NCBI RefSeq assembly: GCF_963259705.1
Contig: NC_081846.1
Coordinates: 89,540,641 to 89,604,640, forward strand
Length of the DNA: 64,000 bases
Direction: 5' to 3'
Origin: Myotis daubentonii
Lineage: Eukaryota; Chordata; Mammalia; Chiroptera; Vespertilionidae
The notes under the pieces are model-generated. The model was not told where the DNA came from. It saw nothing but the letters and a program-made list of their open reading frames with translations, and searched no databases. This document shows, piece by piece, positions 21,952-33,060 of the stretch. How positions within the stretch are numbered: position 1 is the first letter of the stretch; every line of letters begins with the position of its first letter. Position numbers and translations under genes: made by a program.

Positions 21952-22404
21952 TAGACATCTACACTCTAACAAATAGATATTTACACACTAATTTAAATGC
22001 ATATATATATATACATATATATAACTCATAAGGTTATGTAGATATTTGCATATCTTAATTTGCATATATACATTCTAGCACTTAAATAAATATCTATGTC
22101 ACTCATCTATAGTGACAGTAATCTACTTTCCTAAGCTTATAAAGATACTTATATCCCAAACTTAACTTATATAGTTATTTACACCTTTAAATCACATAGC
22201 TATCCATAATTCTAAATGTACATTGATATATACACCCTAAATTAATGTAGGTATGTACACTTCTAAATTAGATATCAACATTTTAAACATAAAAATATCA
22301 GTGTATTTAATTTATCTACACCTCTCAAATTACATAGATATTTATACCTCTAAGCTTAAAATAATATCTGATACCCCTAAACATATATTGATATTATTCT
22401 AATG
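21952..22404. repeat. AT-rich minisatellite, about 25-26 bp unit
   Basis: Roughly 17 degenerate units resembling TAG-ATAT-TTACACC-TCTAAATTACA. Unit starts can be placed at about 21,952, 21,974, 22,039, 22,065, 22,091, 22,119, 22,172, 22,197, 22,223, 22,248, 22,269, 22,335, 22,362 and 22,388, mostly 21-28 bp apart. A TATATA expansion interrupts it near 22,002-22,023. Units are well diverged, so the array is old. I recognise no transposon here. Confidence 0.75.
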
Positions 22405-24064
22405 GGACACATTAACTTTTATAATACTAAATATTGGAACAAATTCAGTGACAGAACTGGGTTTCCCTACTATAATATTTTTATATTGAAAAAACATATT
22501 ATCGTTGCTGAGTGGCTCTGCTGTCACTTTTTAAAAAAGTAATATTTTTCCAGGAATTTTTTTCTTCCTAAGGCTCATAATTTTCATCTGCATGACTTTA
22601 ATTCTATTTTTCCATCTGGTTGTTCCAGATGGAATGTGTTACTATTATAGCACCATCTGTGTAAGAAATTAATTTTTATTACCTAGATTAATAATGAGAT
22701 AAAGATATATGTTTTTGAAAAATCACCTTGTGGATATTGTAACTTTGAGATAAGTGTTGATTTGTGACTTAAATATAGCACAGACTCTCCATTGAATTTG
22801 AATAATTACTTATCAATGAAGGAAAATGGAGAGAAGTGGTCCTGTGTCCCTTAGAGAAGGAGTAAATTCAGGAGTCTATTCTAGTCACAGAGTTCTCCTT
22901 CTTTCCCCTTCACTCCTCCCCACCTCCAAAAAACACTATGGGATTATATTGAATTACCTCTCTCATTTTAAGGGCCATAGGCCCCAGGCCAAACTATCCA
23001 TATCACTGGAAGCCTGAGGAAGCAGGGTAAAACTGGGATGGTTGGGCCATTAGTGTGGGTATGCTTAATAAAATAAGCAATACTCTAGTTATCACTTTAG
23101 GCCTGAGTGTGCATTTAGCAGGAGTTCTAAAGTTGGCCTTCTCTGGACTGGCTGAGCAACTGAGCAATGTTTTAGAAACCTAGGTTCCCCATCTTTCTGC
23201 TCAACCATCAGAGTCACCTGCAGTTTGTTTCTAGGTTGGTTGTCTTATGTTTACAATGCGGCTGCTGCCAATCTCTGTCTAATGTGCTCTCATAACACCT
23301 TCGCATGACAGAAGGTTGTTCCTAGGTACTGTTCTTATTTTTTTTAATGCAATATGTGTTTTTAAAATCAAAATTAACATAAGAAAATTCATGATGAATA
23401 AAATATCCACATATTAAATAAGGACAGATCTGTAACAGTGCTGTGTAGAGCCATATTAGAGCTTGAGGCAAAAGGAACAACATTATCCTGACCCTTTTGG
23501 CTATCCTCACCATATTTCTCTTCTCCTAACCCCTGGGGCTACCCCTCCTCCAACTCACACTTCTCTTCCTGGGAAAAGTCATGGGTAGGTCAACTTTTGA
23601 CTTCATATGGTTCTTTTTGTTGTTGTTCTCACTTTTTATTATGAAGTGAAATCCTTTCCCAGGAGCCCATCAGCGGACTCACCTTACATTTCATTGCCCA
23701 TAATGGGTTGTGTGCATGCTGTAAAGTCTGTTGTTAGGAATGATATGGTCGGCCTGGGCCAATGATGATTCACCCCAATACTGGACATAGTCACACTAAA
23801 ACTGAAAGAACACATCCTTATATTAACTGTAAAATTAGCAGGGGGGTGCAGCTAAGAACATTTAGACTTTAAGATTATAAAACTCATATATAAAAAGACA
23901 TACATCAATACCCTAGTGCTTTCATTTTTTCACAAAGCTATTTCTCAATCTATAATATGACACTGTCTTCTACAACATTTTTAGAAAGCTAAACATGGCT
24001 AGCCTTGTCTAAGTTATGAACTGTGTCTGAACATGGTAAGTTCTGAGCAGCAGAACAATAAATC
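22405..24064. other. Unique DNA, no gene seen
   Basis: AT-rich up to 22,800, more mixed after. Frames near 22,826 and 23,322 have no domain. No repeat recognised. Confidence 0.4.
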
Positions 24065-24609
24065 CATAAAGAAGTAAAATGGAGAGGCAGGTGTGTTGCT
24101 AGGGCTGCTTCAGAGGCTGCTAGTGCTGCAGGACAGTCTCATTCACTGGCCCTACAGAGCCACTGGTTTCTGTGAGGCCATTCTGCCAGCCTTAGTGCCA
24201 CAGGTGGGGACCTCAGGATAAACATGGTGGTGGAGTAGGTGGATGCTGCATGGACATGCACGGTCCCAGGACCAAACTGGAGTTACAACTAAAATGCAGA
24301 AAAATTTTCTGAATAATCAAATGAAAACATGCTGGAGAGAATCCTGATAACCAAAGATGGAAAGTGGAGACCATATAGAAACTTGGGGGAAAGACAAGTT
24401 TACCCATCATACTAGAAAACACCTTGCCCTATGGTGCAAGTTTCTGAGGCCCATTAAGAGACTGAGTATAGCAATTAGCCTGAAGGCAGAAGAAATCACC
24501 CCACCCTATTGAAAAACCTCCAGCCACACCTGTGTACAATTACCTGAGGGCTATTCAAGATGGAATCCTACCAGTCTGTAGGCAGAGGCAGTCTCTGGAG
24601 GCTTTGAGT

Positions 24610-24812
24610 CAGGGGTCCTCAAACTATGGCCAGCGGGCCACATGCAAACACAAATATTGTATTTGTTCCCGTTTTGTTTTTATACTTCAAAATAAGATAT
24701 GTGCAGTGTGCATAGGAATTTGTTCATAGTTTTTTTTAAACTATAGTCCAGTCCTCCAACGGTCTGAGGGACAGTGAACTGGCCCCCTGTTTAAAAAGTT
24801 TGAGGACCCCTG
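24610..24812. mobile_element. 203-bp non-autonomous hAT element
   Basis: Perfect 15-bp inverted ends CAGGGGTCCTCAAAC ... GTTTGAGGACCCCTG. The flanks CTTTGAGT and CTTGAGT look like an 8-bp duplication that has lost one T. It encodes nothing. Its interior has the paired CCAGCGGGCC and GGCCCCC blocks typical of such small hATs. Confidence 0.9.
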
Positions 24813-24874
24813 CTTGAGTCTTTGTCTGATCTAATTAGCCAGAAGCAGCATTTAACACTGCCCTGTACTGGAGA

Positions 24875-25168
24875 TTGAGAGGCATAGCAGATCTACCTAA
24901 TACAGAGTCACAAATCCAAATAGGCAGCCAGAATGAGGAAACAAACAACACCCAAATGAAAGAACAAAAGAATTCTCCAGAAGAAGAGATAAATGAAATG
25001 GAGATAAGAAATTTATCAGATAAAGAGTTCAGAGTAAGGATAGTAAAGATGCTCAATAGCATGAGAAAAGATATAGTAACTATGAAAACAGGAATAAAGA
25101 ATGACATAGCACAAATAAAGAACACATTGGAAGGAATACACAGCAGATTAGGGGAAGCTGAGGATTGA
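24875..25168 (+). pseudogene. L1 ORF1 N-terminal part
   Basis: A 97-codon frame with MKEQKNSPEEEINEMEIRN, LSDKEFRVRIVKMLN and KNTLEGIHSRLGEAED. These match the N-terminal and coiled-coil region of L1 ORF1p, an RNA-binding chaperone that forms trimers. The RRM and C-terminal domains are missing because the retrocopy ends shortly after. The frame stops at TGA right after AEED-like residues, where the normal protein continues. Confidence 0.88.
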
Positions 25169-25269
25169 ATCAATGAATTAAAAGACAAGGTTGAAAAAAT
25201 CAGTTACTCAGAGAACCAAAAAGGAAAAGAAAAAACATAAAGAAGTAAAATGGTTGGAAATACTTAGAG

Positions 25270-25504
25270 CAGTGATGGCGAACCTTTTGAGCTCAGCGTG
25301 TCAGCATTTTGAAAAACCCTAACTTAACTCTGGTGCCGTGTCACATATAGAAATTTTTTGATATTTGCAACCATAGTAAAACAAAGACTTTTATTTTTTA
25401 TATTTATTTTATATATTTAAATGCCATTTAACAAAGAAAAATCAACCAAAAAAATGAGTTCGCATGTCACCTCTGACATGCATGTCATAGGTTTGCCATC
25501 ACTG
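25270..25504. mobile_element. 235-bp non-autonomous hAT element with perfect duplication
   Basis: Ends CAGTGATGGCGAACCTTTTG and, on the other strand, CAGTGATGGCAAACCTATGA form imperfect inverted repeats. ACTTAGAG is repeated exactly at 25,262-25,269 and 25,505-25,512, the 8-bp duplication of hAT transposases. It is a family common in vesper bats. No coding capacity. Confidence 0.95.
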
Positions 25505-25602
25505 ACTTAGAGCATAAAAAGTTGAAGATAGTCCTGTAGATTAGTACCTTGGGTCCATGTCTTGTTTGATATAGAACAGAGCATTTTTATGCATAATCAT
25601 GA

Positions 25603-25948
25603 TGCTATAGACTGAATATCTTGCCCCCTTCCCAATCCATCTGTTGAAATCTAGCCCCCAATGTAATCATATTAGAAGGTGCAGTCTTTGGGAAGAAATT
25701 ACCTGAGGGTGAAGCCCCTGTGATAAGATTAGTGGTCATATAAGAAAAGTCAGGGCATGTGAGCACATGATAAAAAGGTGGCCGTCTGCATACCAGGAAG
25801 CTGGTTCTCACCAGCAACCAAATTGCCTGGCAGCTTGATCTTGAACTTCTCATCCTTTAGAACTGTGAGAAATAACTGTTTTGTAAGCCAACCCACTTCT
25901 GCTTTTATGTTGTTGTTGTTGTTATATAAGCGCAAACTGACTAAGATG
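25603..25948 (+). mobile_element. MLT1-type LTR (ERVL-MaLR)
   Basis: Starts TGCTATAGACTGAATAT. It contains CATCTGTTGAAATCTAGCCCCCAATG, TTAGTGGTCATATAAGA, ACCAGGAAGCTGGTTCTCACCAG, CTTGATCTTGAACTTCTCATCC and AGAACTGTGAGAAATAA, and ends CTGACTAAGATG. These are the landmark phrases of MaLR LTRs in order. It is a solo LTR with no internal part nearby. Confidence 0.85.
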
Positions 25949-26229
25949 CCTGACCAGAACAAAGGAAGACTAGATGGTCAATCCATGCACTTGGAAGCAT
26001 GTGTCACTTTGCCCTTGACACCAACCTGGACATTTCGGTCCCATTGTGTCTCTGACTATTGCATCTTGCTATCTATTAGCCTTCAAAAACCTCAAGTTCC
26101 AGTTCCAACTATTAAATTTTCATAAGACAAAGCCACACAGACCAATTTTGTACATTAAGTGACAACAAAATTTGAACTGTGTCCTTGTATTTTTGGGTTT
26201 TTGTCTTTTTTCCGGGGTGTGTGTGTATA
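25949..26229. other. Unique DNA between LTR and Helitrons
   Basis: No gene or repeat recognised. A 115-codon plus frame (25,778-26,125) overlaps the LTR and is not a gene. Confidence 0.4.
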
Positions 26230-26874
26230 TCCTATCTAATAAAAGAGAAACATGGTAATTAGCCGTACCTCTGCTACCCTTCCCATTGGCTAATCAGGGC
26301 CATATGCAAATTAACTGTCAGACAAGATGGCGGCTGGCAGTCAGGCAGCTTGAAGCGAACATGAGGCATACTTTCTTCAGTGACGGAGGAAGCCAACGTT
26401 CCCCGCCTGCCTTGCTGGCCTCTGAGCTTGCAGTTTGAAACATTGTAACAAATATAGAAGCTAAACAAAACCCCAGAAACCTGCTTTCAGCCAGCCAGGA
26501 TCTCAGAGCTGGAGTTGAAACAGTGTTTCGATTATAGAACACAAACAAACCAGATACCTGCTTTCAGCAGCCGAGGCCTAAGAGCTGGAGCCAAGCCTCA
26601 GAGCTAAAGCTGGCCCAGAATAAAAAAGAAAAAGAAAAAAAGGAGCGGTTGGGAGCTTCAGTCACCCGCCAGCCTGAAAACAGCCCTCAGCCCCTCACCC
26701 AGACTGGCCAGGCACCCCAGTGGGGACCCCCACCCTGAAGGGTGTGTGACCAGCTGCAAACAGCCATTATCCCCTCACCCAGGCTGGCCAGGTACCCCAG
26801 TGGGGACCTCCAACCTGATCCAGGACACCCTTCAGGGCAAACCAGCCAGCCCTCACCCATGCACCAGGTCTCTA
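26230..26874 (+). mobile_element. HeliBat Helitron A, upstream member of a joined pair
   Basis: Starts TCCTATCTAATAAAAGAGAA and has CAAGATGGCGGCTGGCAGTC near the left end. It ends GCACCAGGTCTCTA, where the final G is missing because the next Helitron starts there. Two inner duplications are visible: a 75-80 bp unit at about 26,415-26,590 (GAAACATTGTAAC... / GAAACAGTGTTTCG..., both followed by CCTGCTTTCAGC) and an 80-bp unit at 26,680-26,820 (CCTCACCCAGxCTGGCCAGG twice). No Rep/helicase gene. Confidence 0.88.
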
Positions 26875-27596
26875 TCCTATATAGTAAAAGGGTAATATGC
26901 CTCCCAGCATCGGGAACAGTGGAGCTGAGAGGCCTCCCGGCATCGGGATCAGTGTGACAGGGGGCAGTGCCCAAACCCCCTGATCGCCCTGCGGCTCTGT
27001 GTGTGACAGGGGGCAGCGTTTCAACTGCCCTCCATGGGCTCTGCTCTGTGTGTGACGGGGTAGAGCCATAACCTCCCCATCAGCCCTGCCCTGAGTGTGA
27101 CAGGGGGCGGTGCTCCAACTCCCCTATCGGCCCTACTCTGTGAATGACAGGGGGGAGCTCCTCAACCCCCTGATCGGCCTTGCTCTGTGCGTGACAGTGG
27201 GGAGCTCCCCAACCCCCTGATGGGCCTTGTTCTGTGCGTGACAGTGGGGAGCTCCTCAACCCCCTGATCAACCCTGCTCTGTGCGTGACAGGGTATGGAG
27301 CCTCAACCCCCTGATTGGCCCTGCTCTGTGCGTGACAGGGGGCGGTGCCCCAACCCCCCAATCCGCCCTACCCTGAGCTTGACTGAGGGTGGCATCGCAA
27401 CCTCCCCAGTCAGCCCTGCTCTGAGCCCGACCAGGGGCTGCACCTAGGGATTGGGCCTGCCCTCTGCCAACGGGAGCAGGCCTAAGCCAAAAGGTCGTTA
27501 TCTCCAGAGGGGTCCCAGACTGCGAGAGGGCACAGGCCAGGCTGAGGGACCCCCCCCCCTTCCGAGTGCACAAATTTTTGTGCACCGGGCCTCTAG
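26875..27596 (+). mobile_element. HeliBat Helitron B, downstream member of a joined pair
   Basis: Starts TCCTATATAGTAAAAGGGTA directly after the CTCTA of Helitron A. It ends with the palindrome GTGCACAAATTTTTGTGCAC and CGGGCCTCTAG, then T. Its interior is a GC-rich array of about ten 50-bp units. No transposition protein is encoded. Long frames on both strands (up to 105 codons) reflect repeat composition. Confidence 0.92.
26950..27440. repeat. VNTR inside Helitron B, about 50-bp unit
   Basis: Units follow the plan TGTGACAGGGGGC-GTGCCCCAACCCCCTGATCGGCCCTGCTCTGTG, repeated about ten times with substitutions. The best-matched copies are at 27,130-27,350. Confidence 0.9.
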
Positions 27597-28881
27597 TATA
27601 TATATAAAAGCCTCTACAAATTTCTGTGACAACATAAAGATGTCATATCTTGTCTTTATTAATTAAATTACTGTGTGATACTAGAAGATATGAAATATCT
27701 ACCATCAATTGATTTTCAGATGGCCTTGTATAAGATAAATTAATTTGGTATTATCAGAACATGACTAAGGAAGATCCTTTTCATTCATTGGCTACATTAC
27801 TGGAGGACCCAAAATTCAGACAGGATTTCAAGCAGCTACACACTTTCAACTTACTACTTAAATGTCCTGTGTTTATTCTGATTGCATCAAGGAGAAAGTT
27901 TCAAACAGGCACTAATGATTTTAACAAGCCTGTTCACAACCCACTGATCTTCTTTTGACGATAGAGGTACACCTAGAAAAAGGCAGTGAGACAAGACAGA
28001 GGAAGAGGAAGGTGAAAAGCAGTGCTCCAGGGATACCGGGAAGTGACCTTGTTATGTATTTGGAACTAAATTTCAAAGACTATCTGAATAAATATCCGAG
28101 TAGTAGAAATTACAAACTTTTGGAGCTAAATCTGAGAACTTATGTGTTCCATTTTTCTGCATTTTACAGATTAATAAATTGAGGTACAGAGTGCATGGAT
28201 AACTTATAAAAGATTCAATAATATTCTGACAGAACTTTCTCCAGAAACTAAAAGACTTAATCACTGTTGTTTCCATGTCACTACAGTGCATGTGAGTAGA
28301 AAAAGCCACAAACCACTAAATAGATATTAAATATTCCCTTGTTCATATATTCTGCAACACTTACAGAAATGATTAACTTTTCCACATAGCCCATGCTTAG
28401 TACTTTATGATGCAACATGTTCACTCATATGAAATAGCATTAGTAATTTGGAGAAGTTATAGTTTCTTATTTACCTCTTCTCTGAGCTAAGTGACCTCAA
28501 TTAATCATTGCCACAGGAAGTAACTATATTTCTTCCATTTTTTACCCCATGCAAATCTGGATGTCTTTTTACTTTGCAAGATCCAAAAACAGTCTCCCCC
28601 ATTGTGTAATACAATTTCTCTCTCACAGGGTCCACAATAGATTCAAAGTAGTATATTTCTTTGCTTTTACTGATATCTGTCTGTGTTTCATATTCAAAAT
28701 TAAGAGAATCATACCTGTTTTATATCCATAATAATGATAATGACTAAGAGTACTCACTTCTCTTTTTCTGGGCCAAGGAAATACAAGGATAAAGGAATCC
28801 CTTGTGGGTTTGGTTCCTGAGTACCATAACACAGTGAATATTGCAATAAAACCAGTCAAAACCTTTTTGCTGGTGGAGACT

Positions 28882-28884
<3 letters not shown>
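27597..28884. other. Mostly unique DNA; small MIR-like patch
   Basis: A TATATATATAAAAGCC string right after Helitron B looks like a Helitron start but has no matching end. At about 28,140-28,200 TTTTACAGATTAATAAATTGAGGTACAGAG resembles antisense MIR. Frames at 27,761-28,182 have no domain. No gene seen. Confidence 0.4.

Positions 28885-28913
<29 letters not shown>
28885..28913. repeat. (TA)n microsatellite
   Basis: About 14 TA units. Confidence 0.97.
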
Positions 28914-28916
<3 letters not shown>

Positions 28917-31430
28917 ACAACTATGAAGCACAATAAAACTAAGTATGCCTGCATTACACTCCCCACATTGTGGTTTAGTGCATGTGCCTAATTCCATCTT
29001 TTGGGGCACAGGGGTCATGTGATATATCATTCTAGATGCAAGCATTCCATAGACTATATGGTCCTTCTACATTACTTTCCTCGTCATGTCAACTGAGGAA
29101 ACTACCAGTTCCAGGTGGTAAAGCTACATGTGGTGAAGATACTATCTGCTTGGATCCCTGAGAAGATGGATGGCATGCAGCACTGCAGACTTCACATAAG
29201 TGGAAATAAAAGCTTCGAGAATTTGGAGGTTCTTCTGTCATACATTATTCAACTTCTCCTAATTAATAGGCTTTAGTCAGAATACTCTAGCCAGGATGTT
29301 TTAAATATTTAAATTTGAAAGAGTGAAGTTTTGTCAAATATTTATTTAGCCATTCATGGTATCTGATATCAAGCATTTTGCTAATGCTGGAAACTGCAAA
29401 TGAACAAAACCCAACTTTGACCTACAGTGCTTCACAATCTGGGGCAAAAAACAACCAATGGTATACTAGAGAGATAGATGGTCAAAACAGGCATGTACTT
29501 AGCACTCTGAATAAACCAAGAAAAAAGATCTTCCTGCAAAGTTATCATGGCTTTATGGGAAGTTTGACATGTGTGGTGACTAAAGGGCTGAACACCAATT
29601 CACCTGTTGGGCAAAAGTAGCCAAGAGGGCCAACCACAGAGAGAAAATAGCATGCAAAGTAGCACAGAGTGAGAAAGCAGTATATTTTAGCAAAGTATTC
29701 TGGAATAGAAATGCAGGGGCCAGATCATGGAGGACATGTTGTCATCCCATGGGTTTTGGTTCTGGTTTTATAAATTCATATAGTTAAGTATTTTCACCTT
29801 GACTGCCATCAGGGACCTATGTGCAGCGAATGCCTGAGGCTCTGTGATGAGATGCATGCTGACTGTGTTTATTCTTATGTGTAAAGTCCACTATGGGAAA
29901 GGAGAGCACTATCATACATGATTGCACCTGGGCAGTGAATTAGCTTTAATCTAATATACATGAGAGTGATTCACTTCTGAAGACCAAAGGGGTACTCAGT
30001 TTTGTTTTTTGTTTTTGTCTGTTTGTTTGTTTTTACTTCTTGGTTGTATTAAAAACAACCAAATCAACTTAACCAAATACACACACCCACAGTCCTATAG
30101 CTGTTAGATCACTGAGAGAATAAGAGAGAATTCTGATCTGAAGTCAGCAGATAAAATACATCTTTAAAAAACAATAAAGAAAAAGATTATAATCCTCAAG
30201 GGATCTGTAGAAATTTTCTCCCTTCATCTCTTCAAAGAAGAAATGTATTTATTTAAAAAAATGTAAAACAGGAAAGTTCAAATTAAAACTTATTCCACCC
30301 ATTAGGGGTAACTGTCATTAACAATCGAGGTCCTCATTCCAGACAGAGATCTATGCATAAATGAGCTGAGAGACTAAGAAATGAATACATGTGGTGAGCT
30401 GCAAAGCTTGTGACTATGACACTCTATTGTTGTCTATTGCATTTTTATTTACTGAAAGTGATAGGATTTTATAGGACATTACTAAGTGGAAAAATCGAAT
30501 GGCTGCAATGGAGGCAAGAACACTAAATGTCACAGACGTAATCCATGGTCCATTCTACAGATTTCAAAAACTGAGTGCTTGTGGAATTCTTTTGGTTCAG
30601 GGTCACAAAGTTGAAGGAGACAATAATATAACTGATGTGTGCATGCTGAGGGAGTGGTGTGGGTCTCTGTCACACACATGGGTTTGAGATTTAGCTCCAC
30701 ATACAGAGTCTGCTTCTCAAAAGCAGGAGAAACGTTTGTCTATAGAAGCCATGTCTTTCTGAAAATGTTTTTAACCCCTTAGAAGTTGAGAGATCATATC
30801 CTGTATTTTACTTTAAAAACAGTCTGTGAATATTGGATACAATAAAGAACATCTAATTGCCTGAGCAGACCACTATTCATTTGATTAAATAACATAATTG
30901 GTAGACTTCTATGATTTTTATATCGTGTTACCTACTTAAGATGTAATCATTCTGATTGCATTCCAATAAATGCTACTGGGTTCCCAGCTTAATCTTGTCT
31001 TCATGAAAATCAGGAGCTTCCAACTGTCCTCATAGATCTGAAGATCTGAGTGTGGTGTCTAGAATCAGAGAAAAATTCAAAAACAGTGATTTAAAACAAA
31101 AAGGTAAAAAATGCCCTCAAATTTATCCTGACAACCAGGAAGCTCAGAGATTGTTGATTTTATACATAAAAATACTATTACTAAAATGGTTCTCACCAGA
31201 GCATTACAGCAATTGAAGAAAAAAAGCCCAGTGTTTAGGGATTTCAGAAAAATATATATTTAATTGACAACAATTTCTAAATAATCAATAGCTTACTGTC
31301 AAAACTTAAAAGTGTTAAATTTTATGTATCTAAGAACACAATCAATTAAGTTACACTATCACATAAACATGTAATGGAAGCAATTGTTATCTACTTTAAT
31401 ACAGAATTATATAGTTATTTAGATTAAAAA
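28914..31430. other. Mostly unique DNA, faint old repeats
   Basis: Around 29,100-29,220 AAGCTACATGTGGTGAAGATACTATCTGCTTGGATCCCTGAGAAGATGG resembles an MLT1/MER-type LTR segment. Around 29,700-29,770 GGGGCCAGATCATGGAGGACATGTTGTCATCC resembles an ancient mammalian repeat. Neither can be named firmly. A T/G-rich run is at 30,002-30,033. No gene seen. Confidence 0.35.
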
Positions 31431-31431
31431 A

Positions 31432-33060
31432 TGTGTTTTTTTTGTGTTTTGTTTTGTGTGTGTGTTTGGCCAGGCATCAATAAGTTTTAATTTAGCTTAC
31501 AAAACTCTGCCTTATTAACATGAAGAGCACACTAAAAGTTAATGTTTAAGAATTACCTTTTAGGAAGGAATGTGACACAGAGTTCAATGCAAAATCTAAA
31601 AGGTTACAATCTAAGTCAATTAAAAATCTCAGCAACTTCAATGTTGAAAAATACCAAACCAAACCCTTACACCTCTTACCATTATTATTATTCTATTTTC
31701 ATTGCCCTTCTGTGAAAGACAGCTTACAATAAAACTTGGTCAAATCTTTACCAAGAGCAAGACCAAAACTAAGAAGAATGTTTGAAAAAAAGAAGAATGT
31801 ATATCTTCATTATAAAATTCTCATCTAACAGGGACAAGGTTTTAATTTGTTCTCTCAAAACCAAAAATATTTTACCTAAATGAAAACAAAAGTTGTTTCT
31901 ACTATAAAACTATTCTTTCCACCCATGACATTTTACATAAAAGCATAAAGAAAATTTCTGTAAATGAACTTTTATCCAGTAAACCAAGGGCAAATCTCCA
32001 TTCACCTTTATTACAATATTGCAAAGGTCATAATACCAGTTTCTACTTCCTACAATGACATTTTTATAATAAAAATTCAGGCATACTTATACAAATAAGA
32101 AATGGAATCATACATTTTAGGGGAACAAAAGGCACATTAACAGACTACAACTAGTTTGTTAACAAAGTGAGCACAAATCTACAAAATGTATGCAATTTTT
32201 AAAAGTTCAGTAACTTTTTAAAGTTTCATTTAAGAAATTACAAAAAATGTTCGGTACTTAATATTTGAAAGGCTATCAGAGAAAGCAGAAGAGCAAATGT
32301 GCCAAAAGGAAGTATCAGCATGAATACCAGCTCACCATGGTGAGTTTTAAGCAATCTCCATAGGCATCTTTATTTAAAAGAGCAAGGAAAGTAAGTGCCA
32401 ACCAAAGGCTACATTGATTTGGCATATGACATCTTCCCTTAAGCAAAGAATTCTGAATTACTTTAAAGGGCTATCCACTAAGTAATAGGAATAAGATACT
32501 CTATCATATATTTTATCATTTAGCACAAAAAAACTGCAAGCTTCTTGAAATGGATTTACTGCTTCCAGCATCTCTTATGTCCAACAATATCAAAAAATTT
32601 ACTTTTCTAATGCAACTGGAGTAAATATATATCTGGTGGGAAATATTTTATTGGATGGGAATTTCAATGAAAAACTTTATTTCTAAGATGGGAGGAACAT
32701 AAATGGTCAAAGAGATACAGCTATAATAAATTACATATTTTAGGGAAACTGAAAATACAGCAGCAGCCAAGAGAATATCCAGAGTAGAATAAATTACGTT
32801 GATTAATAAAAAACATGACAAGAGTCTTAATAGACTTGTTTATTTGGAAGCTGTAAATGCCAAGATATTTTTTGGCACTGCTACCTTTTGGTTTTGGAAT
32901 GTAAATATTAATGGTAATGGGTTGGATCACAGAGCCAAGTAAAGCCTATAGCATTAAACCTGTGATCTGTATAAAGGCATATAAACGTCACAGTAAAAAT
33001 TCAAGGACTGTGAACCCTGAGATAAAAACTGATAAATTTAACCTCAAGGTTTGATCGACT
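31432..33060 (-). pseudogene. Possible antisense retrocopy of a 3'UTR
   Basis: On the minus strand the block ends with an ATTAAA signal (about 31,478-31,483), a short gap and an A/C-rich tail (complement of 31,437-31,468), as a processed copy of a polyadenylated transcript would. Upstream on that strand are AU-rich, stop-dense, non-repetitive bases with several AATAAA-like motifs, like a long 3'UTR. I do not recognise the parent gene and see no target duplication. It could instead be a genuine 3'UTR of a minus-strand gene or plain unique DNA. Confidence 0.3.

Larger units (their letters stand above)
24083..25235 (+). mobile_element. L1 5'UTR-ORF1 retrocopy with 18-bp target duplication
   Basis: The insert is flanked by CATAAAGAAGTAAAATGG at 24,065-24,082 and 25,236-25,253, identical over 18 bp. 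It ends in an A-rich tail (AAAAAGGAAAAGAAAAAA). Positions 24,221 to about 24,600 are L1 5'UTR, and 24,830-25,215 is the ORF1 5' part. Positions 24,083-24,220 precede the usual L1 start and are not L1 as seen in the other copies. ORF2 and the L1 3'UTR are absent. A hAT element (24,610-24,812) was inserted later. Confidence 0.88.

Noticed and set aside
21952..22404. CRISPR-like array of short repeats
   Set aside because: Units are contiguous and degenerate with no spacers of constant length, the genome is mammalian and no cas genes are present.
24835..25188. 117-codon minus frame with membrane-like residues
   Set aside because: Shadow of the L1 ORF1 remnant on the plus strand.
25778..26125. 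115-codon plus frame
   Set aside because: Starts inside an MLT1 LTR and leaves it without any domain; chance frame.
27080..27585. Repetitive minus-strand frames of 93-105 codons that look like a repeat protein
   Set aside because: They follow the 50-bp VNTR of Helitron B. The unit is not a stable multiple of three, and frames are open only because the repeat is GC-rich.
27597..27625. Start of a third Helitron (TATATATATAAAAGCC) right after Helitron B
   Set aside because: The match is short, could come from the AT-rich flank, and no hairpin-CTAG end follows.
28820..28950. DNA-transposon relic suggested by AATATTGCAATAAAACCAG and TTTTTGCTGGTGGAG
   Set aside because: Resembles a known mammalian repeat in wording, but too short and interrupted by a TA run to place in a family.
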